Of a stretch of 64,000 nt of DNA, positions 8,697 through 18,041 are shown piece by piece (positions within the stretch are counted from its first letter, which is position 1; each line of letters begins with the position of its first letter). The translations under genes and the position numbers were made by a program. Location: assembly GCA_937927415.1 (NCBI GenBank), contig CALBDS010000050.1, positions 1 through 64,000 of the forward strand. The letters are read 5' to 3'. Origin of the DNA: an uncultured Rhodospirillaceae bacterium (GTDB lineage Bacteria; Pseudomonadota; Alphaproteobacteria; Azospirillales; Azospirillaceae). The notes beneath the pieces were generated by a model. That model made no database searches. It had not been told where the DNA came from and was given only the letters and a program-made list of their open reading frames with translations.

Positions 8697-10817
8697 TTAT
8701 TGCATTGCAGCAACGCAATTGCGAAGAGAGGGAGAGGCCAGGGGAACGGAAACGGAAAACATGGTGCCGCGCCCTTCGACCGACCGGACGCTGACCGGAT
8801 GGTCGAGCAGCAGCGCCATGCGCCGGACGGTCGCCAATCCCAGCCCCAGCCCGTGCGCCCCATCCTCCGTCCCGGAGTCGCCCCGGAAGAAATCGTCGAA
8901 GATCCGCTCCTGCTGGGCGGCGGGGATGCCGGGGCCGGTGTCCCACACCTGCACCAGCAGCCGGTCGCCGCGGCGGCGGCAGCCCAGCAGGATGCGGCCC
9001 GTGCGGGTGTAGCGCAGGGCGTTGACCAGCAGATTGCGCAGCAGCCGTTCCAGCAGCACCGGGTCGCTGTGCACCAGGGCCGAGGTGGCGACGGTGCGCA
9101 GGGTCAGCCCCTTGCTGACAGCTTGGCCGGCGATTTCCGTGCCGAGCCGCAGGGCCACCGTCTGGAAGGGGAAGACCTCCAGCCGGGGCTTGATGGTGCC
9201 GGCCTCCAGCGCCGAGGTGTCGAGCAGGGCGTTCAGCAGCGCGCTGCCCGCGGTCATCGCATCCCCCAGCTTGGCGGCGATGTCGCGCAGGGTGGGATCG
9301 TCCAGCCGCGCCATCAAGGTGTGGTGGAACAGGCTCATGGCCTGGAACGGCTGGCGCAGGTCGTGGCTGGCGGCGGCGAGAAAGCGGGTCTTGGCCTGAT
9401 TGGCGCGCTGGGCTTCGGCGTGGGCGTCGGCCAGGGCATCACGCAAGAGGGCGGCTTCGGTCACGTCCACGGCGGCGCAGATCACGCCGGTGATGGTGGA
9501 GCCGTCGCGCAGCGGCTCCACCACCAGATCGAAGACGTGTTCGGCCCCCGGCGTGCCGGTGTCGGGGTCGCGGGGGATGGCCGTCACCTCCCGCCGGATG
9601 CCGATGCCGGTGTCCATCACCTCCTGCTTGATGCTTTCCAGCACGGCGGCGGTGTCGTCGGTGAACAGGTCGGCCTCGGTGCGGCCCAGAAAACGGCTGG
9701 GCGGCACGGCGATCTGCGGGTTGTAGATCCAGATGTAGCGCAATCGTCGGTCCTGGCTGAACACCGACACCTTGGAATGGCGCAGGGCCAGCCGGAAACG
9801 CTCCTCGCTTTCCCGCAGCATGCGGGCCATGGCGGCGCGGGCGCGCGCTTCGGTCTGGAGCATGATCCGCGCCCGTGCCTCCCGGTACAGATACGCCCAC
9901 ATGATCCCCGTCAGCAGCAGGCCGCTGGCCAGGACGCCCCACGCCATCCCGATGCCGTCGCCGAACAGGGGGGCCGGCTGCGGCAGCAGCAGCATCCGCC
10001 ATGTGCCGGACCCGGCGGCCAGCGGCAGGGCGGTGGGCAGCGCCGCGGCCAGCGCCCCGTCATCGGCGGGGGCGAAGACGGCGTGGCGCCGGGGGGCCGG
10101 GTGGACCGCCAGCTGCACCAGGGCGCCATCGTCCTGTTCCTCCACCAGATAGAGGTCGGCGTTGAGGGGCGGCAGCGTGTTCAGCGCATCGTCCAGCAGC
10201 CGCCCTATTTCGAAGAAAGCCAGAAGAACGCCGTCGAAGGCGGCGCACGGGTGCCCGCCGGCGTATCCGCCGTCCGCCGCCCCTCCCGTTGTCTGGGAAA
10301 CCGGCATCAGCACGGTGTAATGCGGGGGCACCGATAACGCCCCGGCCGGTGCTGTGACGATCCGGTTCCCCGCACAGGCCCGCTCGGCGGTCTGGGCCAG
10401 GGCGGGATAGGCGTCCAGCCCGTTTCCCGGACGGATGCCGTCCAGGCCGGGCGGCGCCGGGGCCGCCGGATCGAGAAAGGCGATGCCCGCCCCCTGCAGC
10501 CAACCCACCGATTCGAGGGCGGGGGAAAAAGGGCGTAACTGTGCCACCGCCGTTGAGAAATCCGCCTGCGTCTCGGGGGGAGCGCCGGAGAACCGCCCGG
10601 CCAGAGCGTGAAGGAACAGGTTTTGTGTGTCGAGCCGTTCCTTGAGCGCCTGGTGGTATTGCTCCGCCGTTCGGGTGAAGTGCACTTCCTTCCCGCTGCG
10701 GATGATGTGTTGAACCACCAGGAAGGTCGCCACCGACACGGCCACGCCGATGACGGCCAGAACGGGCAGAGTGATGGGGCGATGCAGGCCTCCGATGGTG
10801 CGTCTGGCGACAGGCAT
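8697..10817 (-). CDS. CHASE-PAS sensor histidine kinase
   Basis: A 706-aa membrane kinase. TM1 (about 14-38) is followed by an extracytoplasmic CHASE-like domain (about 60-280, with GWLQGAGIAFLDP and HYTVLMPVS), TM2 (about 290-312), a PAS domain with PAC (about 335-450), a HisKA domain with the phospho-His in ASHDLRQP, and an HATPase domain (DTGPGIP, GLGLGLATV). CHASE domains sense small external ligands. No response regulator gene is adjacent; the next gene is another kinase of the same SHDLRQP subgroup. AGGGTGGGG precedes ATG 10817. Confidence 0.88.
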   Translation of the reverse strand: MPVARRTIGGLHRPITLPVLAVIGVAVSVATFLVVQHIIRSGKEVHFTRTAEQYHQALKERLDTQNLFLHALAGRFSGAPPETQADFSTAVAQLRPFSPALESVGWLQGAGIAFLDPAAPAPPGLDGIRPGNGLDAYPALAQTAERACAGNRIVTAPAGALSVPPHYTVLMPVSQTTGGAADGGYAGGHPCAAFDGVLLAFFEIGRLLDDALNTLPPLNADLYLVEEQDDGALVQLAVHPAPRRHAVFAPADDGALAAALPTALPLAAGSGTWRMLLLPQPAPLFGDGIGMAWGVLASGLLLTGIMWAYLYREARARIMLQTEARARAAMARMLRESEERFRLALRHSKVSVFSQDRRLRYIWIYNPQIAVPPSRFLGRTEADLFTDDTAAVLESIKQEVMDTGIGIRREVTAIPRDPDTGTPGAEHVFDLVVEPLRDGSTITGVICAAVDVTEAALLRDALADAHAEAQRANQAKTRFLAAASHDLRQPFQAMSLFHHTLMARLDDPTLRDIAAKLGDAMTAGSALLNALLDTSALEAGTIKPRLEVFPFQTVALRLGTEIAGQAVSKGLTLRTVATSALVHSDPVLLERLLRNLLVNALRYTRTGRILLGCRRRGDRLLVQVWDTGPGIPAAQQERIFDDFFRGDSGTEDGAHGLGLGLATVRRMALLLDHPVSVRSVEGRGTMFSVSVPLASPSLRNCVAAMQ

Positions 10818-11084
10818 GCCCCACCCTGTTGGTTTCTTATTGCCCTGACCATCCCCACTGTATTCAGGGATAATATTTTTAGAAAAGGAAAAACTTATAA
10901 TCAGGGATGGAGGATGTGCTTGGGAGGAGCGTAAGACTCCCCAGAGGTCATATGCTTAAAAAAAGAAAAAAGAAACAGGGGATTTTTCGGGGATTCCGGA
11001 AAAAATTATGGGTAAATTGGAGGCGTCGGCTGTTTCTTTGGCTGTTCCATCGTTTGACGGGTATGGCTCCTGGGGTACGACTCC
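10818..11084. other. AT-rich intergenic region between two kinase genes
   Basis: A 267-base stretch that is clearly more AT-rich than the flanks (around 10860-11000, with TAATATTTTT and several A-runs). It likely carries the promoter of the CHASE kinase on the minus strand and the 3' end of the upstream kinase transcript. The plus strand holds a basic open frame (from 10907) that runs into the neighbouring gene; I do not accept it as real. Confidence 0.4.
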
Positions 11085-12416
11085 TTATCCATCGGAGTCG
11101 CGGCCCAGAAGGTTCGCCAGCGCGGTGCGCAGGGCCAGGGGGGATACCGGCTTATGCAACAAGGGGTAACCCGACAGGCGCGCCTCTTTCAACCGCACCG
11201 GATCGGTGTCGCCGGTCAGAATCAGCCCCGGAATCGCACGGTCCAGGGCCTTGGCGAGTTGGCGGACGGCGACGATGCCGTTGGCAGCCCCTTTCAACCT
11301 CAGGTCGGCGATGATGAGATCGGGATGCGCGTTCTGCGGGACGGTCCGCGCCATGGCCTCGTCGAAGGATTCGGCGCCCGTCACCGAGCATCCCCACTCC
11401 CCCAAAACCACGGTCAGAGCATCGCGCACCAGCCGGTCGTCTTCGATGATGACCACATGGGCGCGGCTGATGTCGGGGGCGGGAAGACCGCTGGGGGCGC
11501 GGGGGGCTGCGGTTTCTTCCCCGTCCGGCACCCGGCTCAGCCGGACGGTGAACAGCGTGCCGGTGCCGGGGCGGGAGTCCAGCGTCAGCCGGTGCCCCAG
11601 GCAGCGGGCCAACCCGCGGGCCAGCGTCAGCCCCAGCCCCAGAATCCGCGCGCCCTCGTCGGTGGGGTGGTCCAGCGCCTGGCGCAGGCTGACCAGCGGG
11701 CCGGGGGCCAGCCCGCGGCCAGTGTCCCAGACGCCGATGTCCAGATCCGGCCCCCGCCGCCGACAGCCCAGCAGCACCCGCCCACCCCCGCCCATGGACG
11801 CCGTGTGGGTCAGGGCGTTGGACAGCAGCGCATGCAGCAGCCGTTCCAGCAGCACCGGATCGGTTTCGACGATGGCCGAACAGGGCATGACGGAAAAGCG
11901 CAGGCGCCGGTCGTGGAACCGCGGGGCGAATTCCAGCGCCAGCCGGGTCAGGATACTGTTGACCGGGTGGGGGCCGGTGTCGGGGGCGATCAGCCCGGCT
12001 TCCAGCCGCGCCAGATCCAGATGGCCGTCCACCATGGTCTTCATGGTGTCCACCGCCAGCCCCATGGCCCGCAGCACCTCGCGCGCGGCGGGGTCGCTGA
12101 CCCGTCCGTCCAGCGCCCCCATCAGCAGCGTCAGGGCGGCCAGCGGCTGGCGCAGGTCATGGCTGGCTGTGGCGAACAGTCGGTTGCCGGCGGTGCCGGT
12201 CATGCTGGCCCCCGGCCCCAGCATCCGCACCAGCCCACCGTCGGCCAGGGGACGGTCCATGGATGGGGTGCCCGCCAGCAGCGGGTCGAGCATGGACCGG
12301 GGCAGGCCGGGGGTCAGCACCCCGTTGAGCACCGGCAGGGCCGCAGCGGCCTCGTTCCATGCGATCAGCCGTTGGCGGTCATCGAAAACCAGAAGGCCCA
12401 TGCCGTTTTGCTCCAT
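11085..12416 (-). CDS. Soluble hybrid histidine kinase with C-terminal receiver
   Basis: A 443-aa protein without membrane segments. It has an N-terminal PAS-like segment (1-60), a HisKA domain with phospho-His H86 (ATASHDLRQP), an HATPase domain (DTGRGLAPG, LGLGLTLARGL) and a C-terminal receiver (EDD near the start, phospho-Asp in LIIADLRLKG, Lys in LHKPVSP). The layout resembles NahK/RpfC-like hybrid kinases whose receiver regulates the kinase or passes phosphate on. ATG 12416 has GGGGGG just upstream; the longer frame to 12554 is less likely. Confidence 0.85.
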   Translation of the reverse strand: MEQNGMGLLVFDDRQRLIAWNEAAAALPVLNGVLTPGLPRSMLDPLLAGTPSMDRPLADGGLVRMLGPGASMTGTAGNRLFATASHDLRQPLAALTLLMGALDGRVSDPAAREVLRAMGLAVDTMKTMVDGHLDLARLEAGLIAPDTGPHPVNSILTRLALEFAPRFHDRRLRFSVMPCSAIVETDPVLLERLLHALLSNALTHTASMGGGGRVLLGCRRRGPDLDIGVWDTGRGLAPGPLVSLRQALDHPTDEGARILGLGLTLARGLARCLGHRLTLDSRPGTGTLFTVRLSRVPDGEETAAPRAPSGLPAPDISRAHVVIIEDDRLVRDALTVVLGEWGCSVTGAESFDEAMARTVPQNAHPDLIIADLRLKGAANGIVAVRQLAKALDRAIPGLILTGDTDPVRLKEARLSGYPLLHKPVSPLALRTALANLLGRDSDG

Positions 12417-12573
12417 GATCCCCCCGCCGTTTGCGAAACCCGTCCGGCAGCTTACCGTCAACCGTGGCCGTTCTGCCACCGCATCGGCGGGATTCCGCCA
12501 TGGACGGGGTGGTGGGGGTGGGTGATAATATGTTCGTTCTCTGTTCCGAAACACCGCGGTTGTCCGTGTGCCG

Positions 12574-13080
12574 ATGCCCGATCATCCCGCTCCCGATCAC
12601 CCCGATCCAGCCTTCTCTGATCCAGCCTTCCCCGACCCGGTTCCGGGGGCGCCGTCGATCACGCGGGGGGTGCGGCGGGCGCTGGCCCAGCGGGGGTTTG
12701 CCAGCGTCACGGAATTCCGCCTGAACGGCGGGCGGCGGGCTGACGTGCTGGCGGTGGACGGTGACGGCACGGTGGTGATCGTCGAGGTGAAAAGCAGCGT
12801 CGCCGATTTCCGTTGTGACCGGAAATGGCCGGAATACCGGGCGTGGTGCGACAGCTTCTTCTTTGCGGTGGACGAGGCGTTTCCCGCCGCCCTCATCCCC
12901 GACGACTGCGGTCTGATGGTGGCCGACGCCTTCGGGGCGGCGGTGGTGCGGGATGCGCCGGTGGAGCGTCTGGCCGCCGCCCGCCGCAAGGCGCTGGTGC
13001 TGCGGGTGGCGCTGACCGCCGCCACCCGGCTGCACCGCGCCGACGATCCGGGCTTCGCCCCGGATCAGGCCAGTGTTTGA
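12574..13080 (+). CDS. mmcB: MmcB family DNA repair protein
   Basis: A 168-aa protein matching the MmcB family (PF06319), alphaproteobacterial proteins tied to DNA damage repair (mitomycin resistance in Caulobacter). It has a PD-(D/E)XK-like nuclease core: RADVLAVDGDGTVVIVEVKSS carries the D...ExK pattern, followed by DRKWPEYRAWCDSFFFAVDE, a family hallmark. A GTG six bases upstream (12568) is an alternative start. It is divergent from the hybrid kinase and followed by the PAS/DnaQ-like gene on the same strand. Confidence 0.85.
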   Translation: MPDHPAPDHPDPAFSDPAFPDPVPGAPSITRGVRRALAQRGFASVTEFRLNGGRRADVLAVDGDGTVVIVEVKSSVADFRCDRKWPEYRAWCDSFFFAVDEAFPAALIPDDCGLMVADAFGAAVVRDAPVERLAAARRKALVLRVALTAATRLHRADDPGFAPDQASV

Positions 13081-13159
13081 GGGGGAATGCGATGACGCGC
13101 AGCAACAGGTTCCAACGGTCGCCAGGGCGTCGCATAACCGTTGCGGGAGCAGGACGGCC

Positions 13160-14308
13160 ATGACCTCTTCCGATCACATCCGTACCCGCCGGATCGCGTC
13201 CGCCTGCCTTGTGATCGCGGCGGCAGCACTGGTGTTCATCGCCAACGGCCTGCTGTCGCGGGTGGGAACGCTGGAAGCCATGCCGCCCCTGGCGGCGGCG
13301 GCGCTTGGCTTGGGCGCCCTGTGGCTGGCGTTCAGCCGGTTGAACCGTCATTTCCGCGTCCTGGATGCCGCCATCGCCCACCCCGCACCGGACCATCCTC
13401 GCGGTGGCGAGGGGCGCTGGCCGGTCATTGCCACCGCCCTGGACCAGCCGGTGATGGTCGTCGGCGAGGGTGGCCGGGTGGTGGACGCCAACCCCGCCGC
13501 CCTGCGGCTGCTGGGGGAGGGGGCGGCGCCGGGCCGTCCCGTCGGCGATGTGCTCGACCGTGCGGCGCTGATCCGTGCGGTGGAGCGCGCCCGCGGTTCG
13601 GGCGGCAGCGTCACCACCGCCCTGCCCACCGCGGCGGGCGGCGAACTGACAGTGCGGGTGGCCGACCAGGGGTTGGGGGCCGGGGCGGTGCTGGTGTTCC
13701 CGGCCCCTTCCGCCCCTGCCGGAGAGGCGGAGGGGAGTGCGCCGGTGCTGCCGCCGTTCCCGGTGCGCGACATGCTGGACGAATCGCTGGCCACTGCGCC
13801 GCTGGTGGCGCTGCGGGTGGTGACGGCGCCCGGCGGCGAACGGGTGCTGGCGATGGGCACGGTGCGGCTGTCGGGGGCGCGGCTGTTCCGCACCCTGTCG
13901 CTGGACGTGCTGGTCAATCCCGGTGTGGCGCTGGCGGGCACGGTGGCCGGCATCGCGCCGGACATGGTGGCCGGTGAGCGGCCGTTCCCCCTGGCGTGGC
14001 CGGTGATCCACGACAGCCTGCATCACGCCGTCGTCGCCGGTTACGGGGTGGAGGAGGCGCTGGGCGCGCTGGCCGGCGAATTGGCCCATGCCGGGCTGCC
14101 GCCATTGGAACCGCTGGCGCGGATTGATCTCGGCCATCTGGCGGCGGCGCTGGGCCGGGATGCGGCCCCGCCCGACGGCCATCTGGCCCAGCCGGTGGGG
14201 GAAGCGGCGTCCCACCTGCTGCAGGAGGCCATGAAAAACGGCGCCGCCACGGTGGGCGACGCCGTTCGTCTGGCGGCCGAAGCCGTCCCCGGAGGGACGG
14301 CTCCGTAA
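13160..14308 (+). CDS. Membrane PAS protein with degenerate DnaQ-like exonuclease domain
   Basis: A 382-aa protein. Two hydrophobic segments (about 11-33 and 41-58) form an N-terminal hairpin anchor. A PAS-like domain follows (about 88-180, with DANPAALRLLG). Residues about 214-375 retain landmarks of the DEDD exonuclease fold (LVNPGVALAGTVAGIAPDMV; NGAATVGDAVRLAAEA). The catalytic DxE position reads LRVVTAPGG (218-226), the HNAxFD position reads VVAGYGVEEA (291-300) and the HxAxxDA histidine is lost. It is probably a catalytically dead, membrane-tethered sensor. ATG 13160 has GGAGCAGGAC upstream. The domain call rests on motif reading only. Confidence 0.6.
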   Translation: MTSSDHIRTRRIASACLVIAAAALVFIANGLLSRVGTLEAMPPLAAAALGLGALWLAFSRLNRHFRVLDAAIAHPAPDHPRGGEGRWPVIATALDQPVMVVGEGGRVVDANPAALRLLGEGAAPGRPVGDVLDRAALIRAVERARGSGGSVTTALPTAAGGELTVRVADQGLGAGAVLVFPAPSAPAGEAEGSAPVLPPFPVRDMLDESLATAPLVALRVVTAPGGERVLAMGTVRLSGARLFRTLSLDVLVNPGVALAGTVAGIAPDMVAGERPFPLAWPVIHDSLHHAVVAGYGVEEALGALAGELAHAGLPPLEPLARIDLGHLAAALGRDAAPPDGHLAQPVGEAASHLLQEAMKNGAATVGDAVRLAAEAVPGGTAP

Positions 14309-14310
14309 CG

Positions 14311-15717
14311 TCAGTGCAGGTCGCGCACGTCGGTCAGATGGCCGGTGATGGCGGCGGCGGCGGCCATGGCCGGGCTGACCAGATGGGTGCGCCCGCCGCG
14401 GCCCTGGCGGCCTTCGAAGTTGCGGTTCGACGTGCTGGCGCTGCGCTCGCCGGGCGACAGCTGGTCGGCGTTCATCGCCAGGCACATGGAACAGCCGGGT
14501 TCACGCCATTCGAATCCGGCCTCGACGAAGATCTTGTCCAGACCTTCTTCCTCCGCCTGTTCCTTCACCAGACCCGAACCGGGGACGACCAGGGCGCGCA
14601 CGCCCGCGGCGACCTTGCGGCCCTTGGCGATGTCGGCGGCGGCGCGCAGATCCTCGATGCGGCCGTTGGTGCAGGAACCGATGAACACCGTGTCGATCGT
14701 GATGCTGTTCAGCGGCTGGCCGGGGGTCAGGCCCATGTAGTCCAGCGCGCGGGCGACGGCGGCGCGCTTGCCGGCATCGGCCACGTCGGCGGGGTTCGGC
14801 ACCACGGCGGTGATCGGCAGCACGTCTTCCGGGCTGGTGCCCCAGGTGACCTGCGGCACGATGTCGGCGGCGTTCAGGACCACGGTGGTGTCATAGACCG
14901 CACCCTCGTCCGACGGCAGCGTCTTCCAATAGGCCACCGCCTGTTCCCAGGCTCCGGCCTTGGGCGCCAGCGGGCGGCCCTTGACGTATTCGAAAGTCTT
15001 TTCGTCGGGTGCGATCAGGCCGGCGCGGGCACCGCCCTCGATGGCCATGTTGCACACGGTCATGCGGCCTTCCATGGTCAGGCCGCGGATGGCGTCGCCG
15101 GCAAATTCGATGACGTGGCCGGTGCCGCCGGCGGTGCCGATCTTGCCGATGATGGCGAGAACGATGTCCTTGGCGGTGACGCCGGGGGCCAGTTCGCCGT
15201 CAACGCGCACCAGCATGTTCTTGGCCGGCTTCTGCAGCAGCGTCTGGGTGGCCAGCACGTGCTCCACCTCCGACGTGCCGATGCCGAAGGCCAGCGCGCC
15301 GAAGGCGCCGTGGGTGGCGGTGTGGCTGTCGCCGCACACGATGGTGGCGCCGGGCAGGGTGAAGCCCTGCTCCGGGCCGACGATGTGCACAACACCCTGG
15401 CGGATGTCATCCATGGGGAAATACCGCACGCCGAAATCGCGGGCGTTCTTGTCCAGGGTTTCGACCTGGATGCGGCTTTCCTCGTTCTCGATGCCCTTGG
15501 AGCGGTCGGTGGTGGGGACGTTGTGGTCCGGCACCGCCAGGGTCGCTTCGGGGCGGCGGACGGAGCGCCCGGCCATGCGCAGGCCCTCGAACGCCTGGGG
15601 ACTCGTCACTTCATGGACGAGGTGGCGGTCGATGTAGAGGATGCAGGTGCCGTCTTCCTGGCGGTGGACGACGTGGCTGTCCCAAATCTTGTCGAAGAGC
15701 GTGCGCGGCTTGGACAT
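14311..15717 (-). CDS. leuC: 3-isopropylmalate dehydratase large subunit
   Basis: A 468-aa aconitase-family protein catalysing isomerisation of 2- to 3-isopropylmalate in leucine synthesis. The [4Fe-4S] ligands are present: one Cys in VFIGSCTNGR and two in CSMCLAMN. The start MSKPRTLFDKIWDSHVV and the segment GDSHTATHGAFG are typical. AGAGAG precedes ATG 15717. The partner leuD is not beside it in this window, so leuC is transcribed alone here. The convergent PAS gene ends two bases away. Confidence 0.97.
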   Translation of the reverse strand: MSKPRTLFDKIWDSHVVHRQEDGTCILYIDRHLVHEVTSPQAFEGLRMAGRSVRRPEATLAVPDHNVPTTDRSKGIENEESRIQVETLDKNARDFGVRYFPMDDIRQGVVHIVGPEQGFTLPGATIVCGDSHTATHGAFGALAFGIGTSEVEHVLATQTLLQKPAKNMLVRVDGELAPGVTAKDIVLAIIGKIGTAGGTGHVIEFAGDAIRGLTMEGRMTVCNMAIEGGARAGLIAPDEKTFEYVKGRPLAPKAGAWEQAVAYWKTLPSDEGAVYDTTVVLNAADIVPQVTWGTSPEDVLPITAVVPNPADVADAGKRAAVARALDYMGLTPGQPLNSITIDTVFIGSCTNGRIEDLRAAADIAKGRKVAAGVRALVVPGSGLVKEQAEEEGLDKIFVEAGFEWREPGCSMCLAMNADQLSPGERSASTSNRNFEGRQGRGGRTHLVSPAMAAAAAITGHLTDVRDLH

Positions 15718-15905
15718 CGTGGATCTCTCTTGCGGGCGGCGGGCCGGGTCCGGTACCCAATGCAGGAAATGACAGGGGTGTTAGCCCGATGCCGGGCACA
15801 ATACTCATGTGTCATGGTCCCGACAAGAAAAGCATGTGTCCCATCCCGCACATGGGAGGCACGCTTTCTTCGGTCCCCGCGCCGTGTTTGTGGAGGAAAA
15901 GTACC

Positions 15906-16079
15906 GTGAGCGATGCCAAGCCCACCTGTGACCGCTGCGGCGCCCGCATTCCCGCCGATGCGTCCGGCTGCCCCAACTGCCGGTCGATCCGCGCCATGAA
16001 CCGCGTGATCCTGACCGCGGTCGTCGCGCTGGCCATCCTGGCCATCGGCGGATGGTTCATCGCGGTGCTGATGATGTGA
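15906..16079 (+). CDS. Small zinc-ribbon membrane protein
   Basis: A 57-aa protein. Two CxxC pairs (CDRC at 8-11 and CPNC about ten residues later) form a zinc-ribbon-like head, followed by one transmembrane helix to the C-terminus (RVILTAVVALAILAIGGWF). The GTG start at 15906 is supported by GGAGG eight bases upstream; an in-frame ATG at 15789 would add an implausible leader. It ends just before a strong terminator hairpin. Function unknown. Confidence 0.65.
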   Translation: MSDAKPTCDRCGARIPADASGCPNCRSIRAMNRVILTAVVALAILAIGGWFIAVLMM

Positions 16080-16090
16080 TCCCGGATCAA

Positions 16091-16128
16091 CGGAAAACGG
16101 CGGCACCGGATGGCGCCGCCGTTTTCCG
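16091..16128. terminator. Strong hairpin terminator between convergent genes
   Basis: A perfect 14-bp inverted repeat, CGGAAAACGGCGGC (16091-16104) and GCCGCCGTTTTCCG (16115-16128), with a 10-nt loop. It sits between the zinc-ribbon gene and secB and can serve both strands. Confidence 0.8.
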
Positions 16129-16152
16129 ATCGCGTCCCCTGTACCGCCCGGA

Positions 16153-16656
16153 TCAGAACGGCGGTTGCTGGGGCTGGTTGTCCTGCTGCGCCTGCATTTC
16201 GGCAAGCTTGCGGCGGTAGAGGTCGGTGAAGTCGATGGGGTTGATCATCAGCGGCGGATAGCCGCCGTCGCGGGTGGCATCGGCCACGATGGAGCGGGCG
16301 AAGGGGAACAGCAGGCGTGCGCCTTCGATGAACAGAACCGCGTGGCGGTGTTCCTCGGGGACGCCGACGAGCTGGAACAGGCCGCCGTAGCTGAGATCCA
16401 CCAGGAACGTGGCGGTGTCACCGGCCTTGGCTTCAGCCCGCAGGTTCAGCATCACCTCGAACACCTCTTCGCCGACGGCGCGGATGCCGACATCGACGCC
16501 GATGTTCACCTGCGGCTGAGCCTCGTTGGGCAGCAGGCTCTGCGGGGCGTTCGGGTTCTCGAACGAGAAGTCCTTCACATACTGGACAAGGACGTTGATG
16601 GGCAGCGCGTTGGCGCCGGCCTGCGGATCCTGGCCGTTGCTCGGCTGATCGGACAT
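16153..16656 (-). CDS. secB: Protein-export chaperone SecB
   Basis: A 167-aa cytosolic chaperone that keeps preproteins unfolded and delivers them to SecA. Family signatures include INVLVQYVKDFSFENPNAP near the N-terminus, the YGGLFQL segment and FPFARSIVADATRDGGYPPL. The C-terminus ends in a Gln/Pro-rich tail, normal for alphaproteobacteria. ATG 16656 has CAGGAG upstream. Confidence 0.96.
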   Translation of the reverse strand: MSDQPSNGQDPQAGANALPINVLVQYVKDFSFENPNAPQSLLPNEAQPQVNIGVDVGIRAVGEEVFEVMLNLRAEAKAGDTATFLVDLSYGGLFQLVGVPEEHRHAVLFIEGARLLFPFARSIVADATRDGGYPPLMINPIDFTDLYRRKLAEMQAQQDNQPQQPPF

Positions 16657-16787
16657 GGGATGACTCCTGGCCGGTTGGGGCGGCCGTGGTTGAACGATGA
16701 TTGCTCCGGTGCGAGTGGCTATCACGGATCACCCATATCCGACAACAGCCCGGATCGTCCGATGTCCCCGCCTGGCCTCTCTTCGCG

Positions 16788-17816
16788 CTACCGCTCCAGA
16801 GCCTGCGCCATCGGCTGGTCCGCCAGCCGTTCGCAGAACCAGTTGGGATAGACCGGGGCCAGGGCGGTGGCGGCGTCCAGGTCGGCAACCTCCTCCTCGG
16901 TCAGGGCCACGTCCACGGCGGCCAGATTGTCTTCCAGCTGGTGCAGCTTGGTGGCGCCGATCAGGATGCTGGTGACCGCCGGCTTGGCCAGCAGCCACGC
17001 CAGCGCCGCCTGGGCCACCGTCATGCCGCGCAGGGCCGCGATGGTGCGCAGCTTTTCCAGGATGCGGAAGCCGTGCTCCTTGTCGAAAGGCAGGATGTCG
17101 AAGCCGGAGATGCGGTTGTTGGGATCGTCCAGCGTCTTGCGGGTGTATTTGCCGCTGAGGAAGCCCGAGGCCAGCGGACTCCACACCGTCAGCCCCAGCC
17201 CATAGCGCCGCATCATCGGCACCACGTCGCGCTCCACGTCGCGGCCCAGCAGGGAATAATGCATCTGGCCGTGGGTGAAGGGGGCCAGCCCGCGCGCCTT
17301 CTGGATCTCCAGCGCGGCGGCCGCCTTCCACGCCGGCCAGTTGGAAAAGCCCAGGTAGCGCACCTTGCCGGCGCGGACCACCGCGTCCAGCGCCTCCAGC
17401 GTTTCCTCCAGCGGGGTGTGGGGATCCTCCTTGTGGGCGATGTAGACGTCGATCCAGCCGGTGCCCAGCCGTTTCAGGCTCTGGTCCACCGACCACAGGA
17501 TATGACGGCGCGACAGCCCCGCCTGGGCCAGCGCCGGGCCGGTGCGGAAGCCCACCTTGGTGGCGATGACCACCTCGTCCCGCCGCCCCTTCAGCGCCCG
17601 GCCCAGCAGAGCCTCGGACTCGCCGCCGGCATAGGCGTCGGCGGTGTCGAAGAAATTGATGCCCGCTTCCAGCGCCCGTCCCACCAGTTCGTCGGCCAGT
17701 TCGGCCCCCACCTTGTAGACCGTGCCGAGATCCTGGTTGCCGTTGGTGAAGGTCATGGCGCCAAAGGCGAGCCGGGACACGGCAAGGCCGGTGCTGCCCA
17801 ACGTCTGATACTGCAT
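16788..17816 (-). CDS. Aldo/keto reductase
   Basis: A 342-aa NADPH-dependent oxidoreductase of the AKR superfamily (YhdN/YajO-like group). The catalytic tetrad is recognisable: D and Y in FFDTADAYAGGESE, K in VIATKVG and H in VYIAHKED. The C-terminal cofactor-binding part is complete (TSILIGATKLHQLEDNL). AAGGAG lies at good spacing before ATG 17816. The substrate cannot be told from sequence. Confidence 0.92.
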   Translation of the reverse strand: MQYQTLGSTGLAVSRLAFGAMTFTNGNQDLGTVYKVGAELADELVGRALEAGINFFDTADAYAGGESEALLGRALKGRRDEVVIATKVGFRTGPALAQAGLSRRHILWSVDQSLKRLGTGWIDVYIAHKEDPHTPLEETLEALDAVVRAGKVRYLGFSNWPAWKAAAALEIQKARGLAPFTHGQMHYSLLGRDVERDVVPMMRRYGLGLTVWSPLASGFLSGKYTRKTLDDPNNRISGFDILPFDKEHGFRILEKLRTIAALRGMTVAQAALAWLLAKPAVTSILIGATKLHQLEDNLAAVDVALTEEEVADLDAATALAPVYPNWFCERLADQPMAQALER

Positions 17817-18041
17817 TCTGCCGGCTCCTTCTGAAACAAGGCGATGGCTGAAACAAGGTGGCGATGCTGATGATCCACTGTGCCACGGAACCGTGGCGGT
17901 TTCTGCCTTGCCAGAAGATCTAGATCCCTCGCCCGATGACGCGGTTGCCGGGTCTGGACGGCAGGGGCGCGGGTGGGTTAACGTCCGCCCGATTCCTTGT
18001 CCGCGTGTTCAAGAACCGCCCAAGCTTCGGGAGCCGTCGCC

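Noticed and set aside
10907..11314. Small basic open frame on the plus strand
   Set aside because: The Lys/Arg-rich start reflects A-runs in the spacer, and the rest lies antisense to the hybrid kinase receiver domain.
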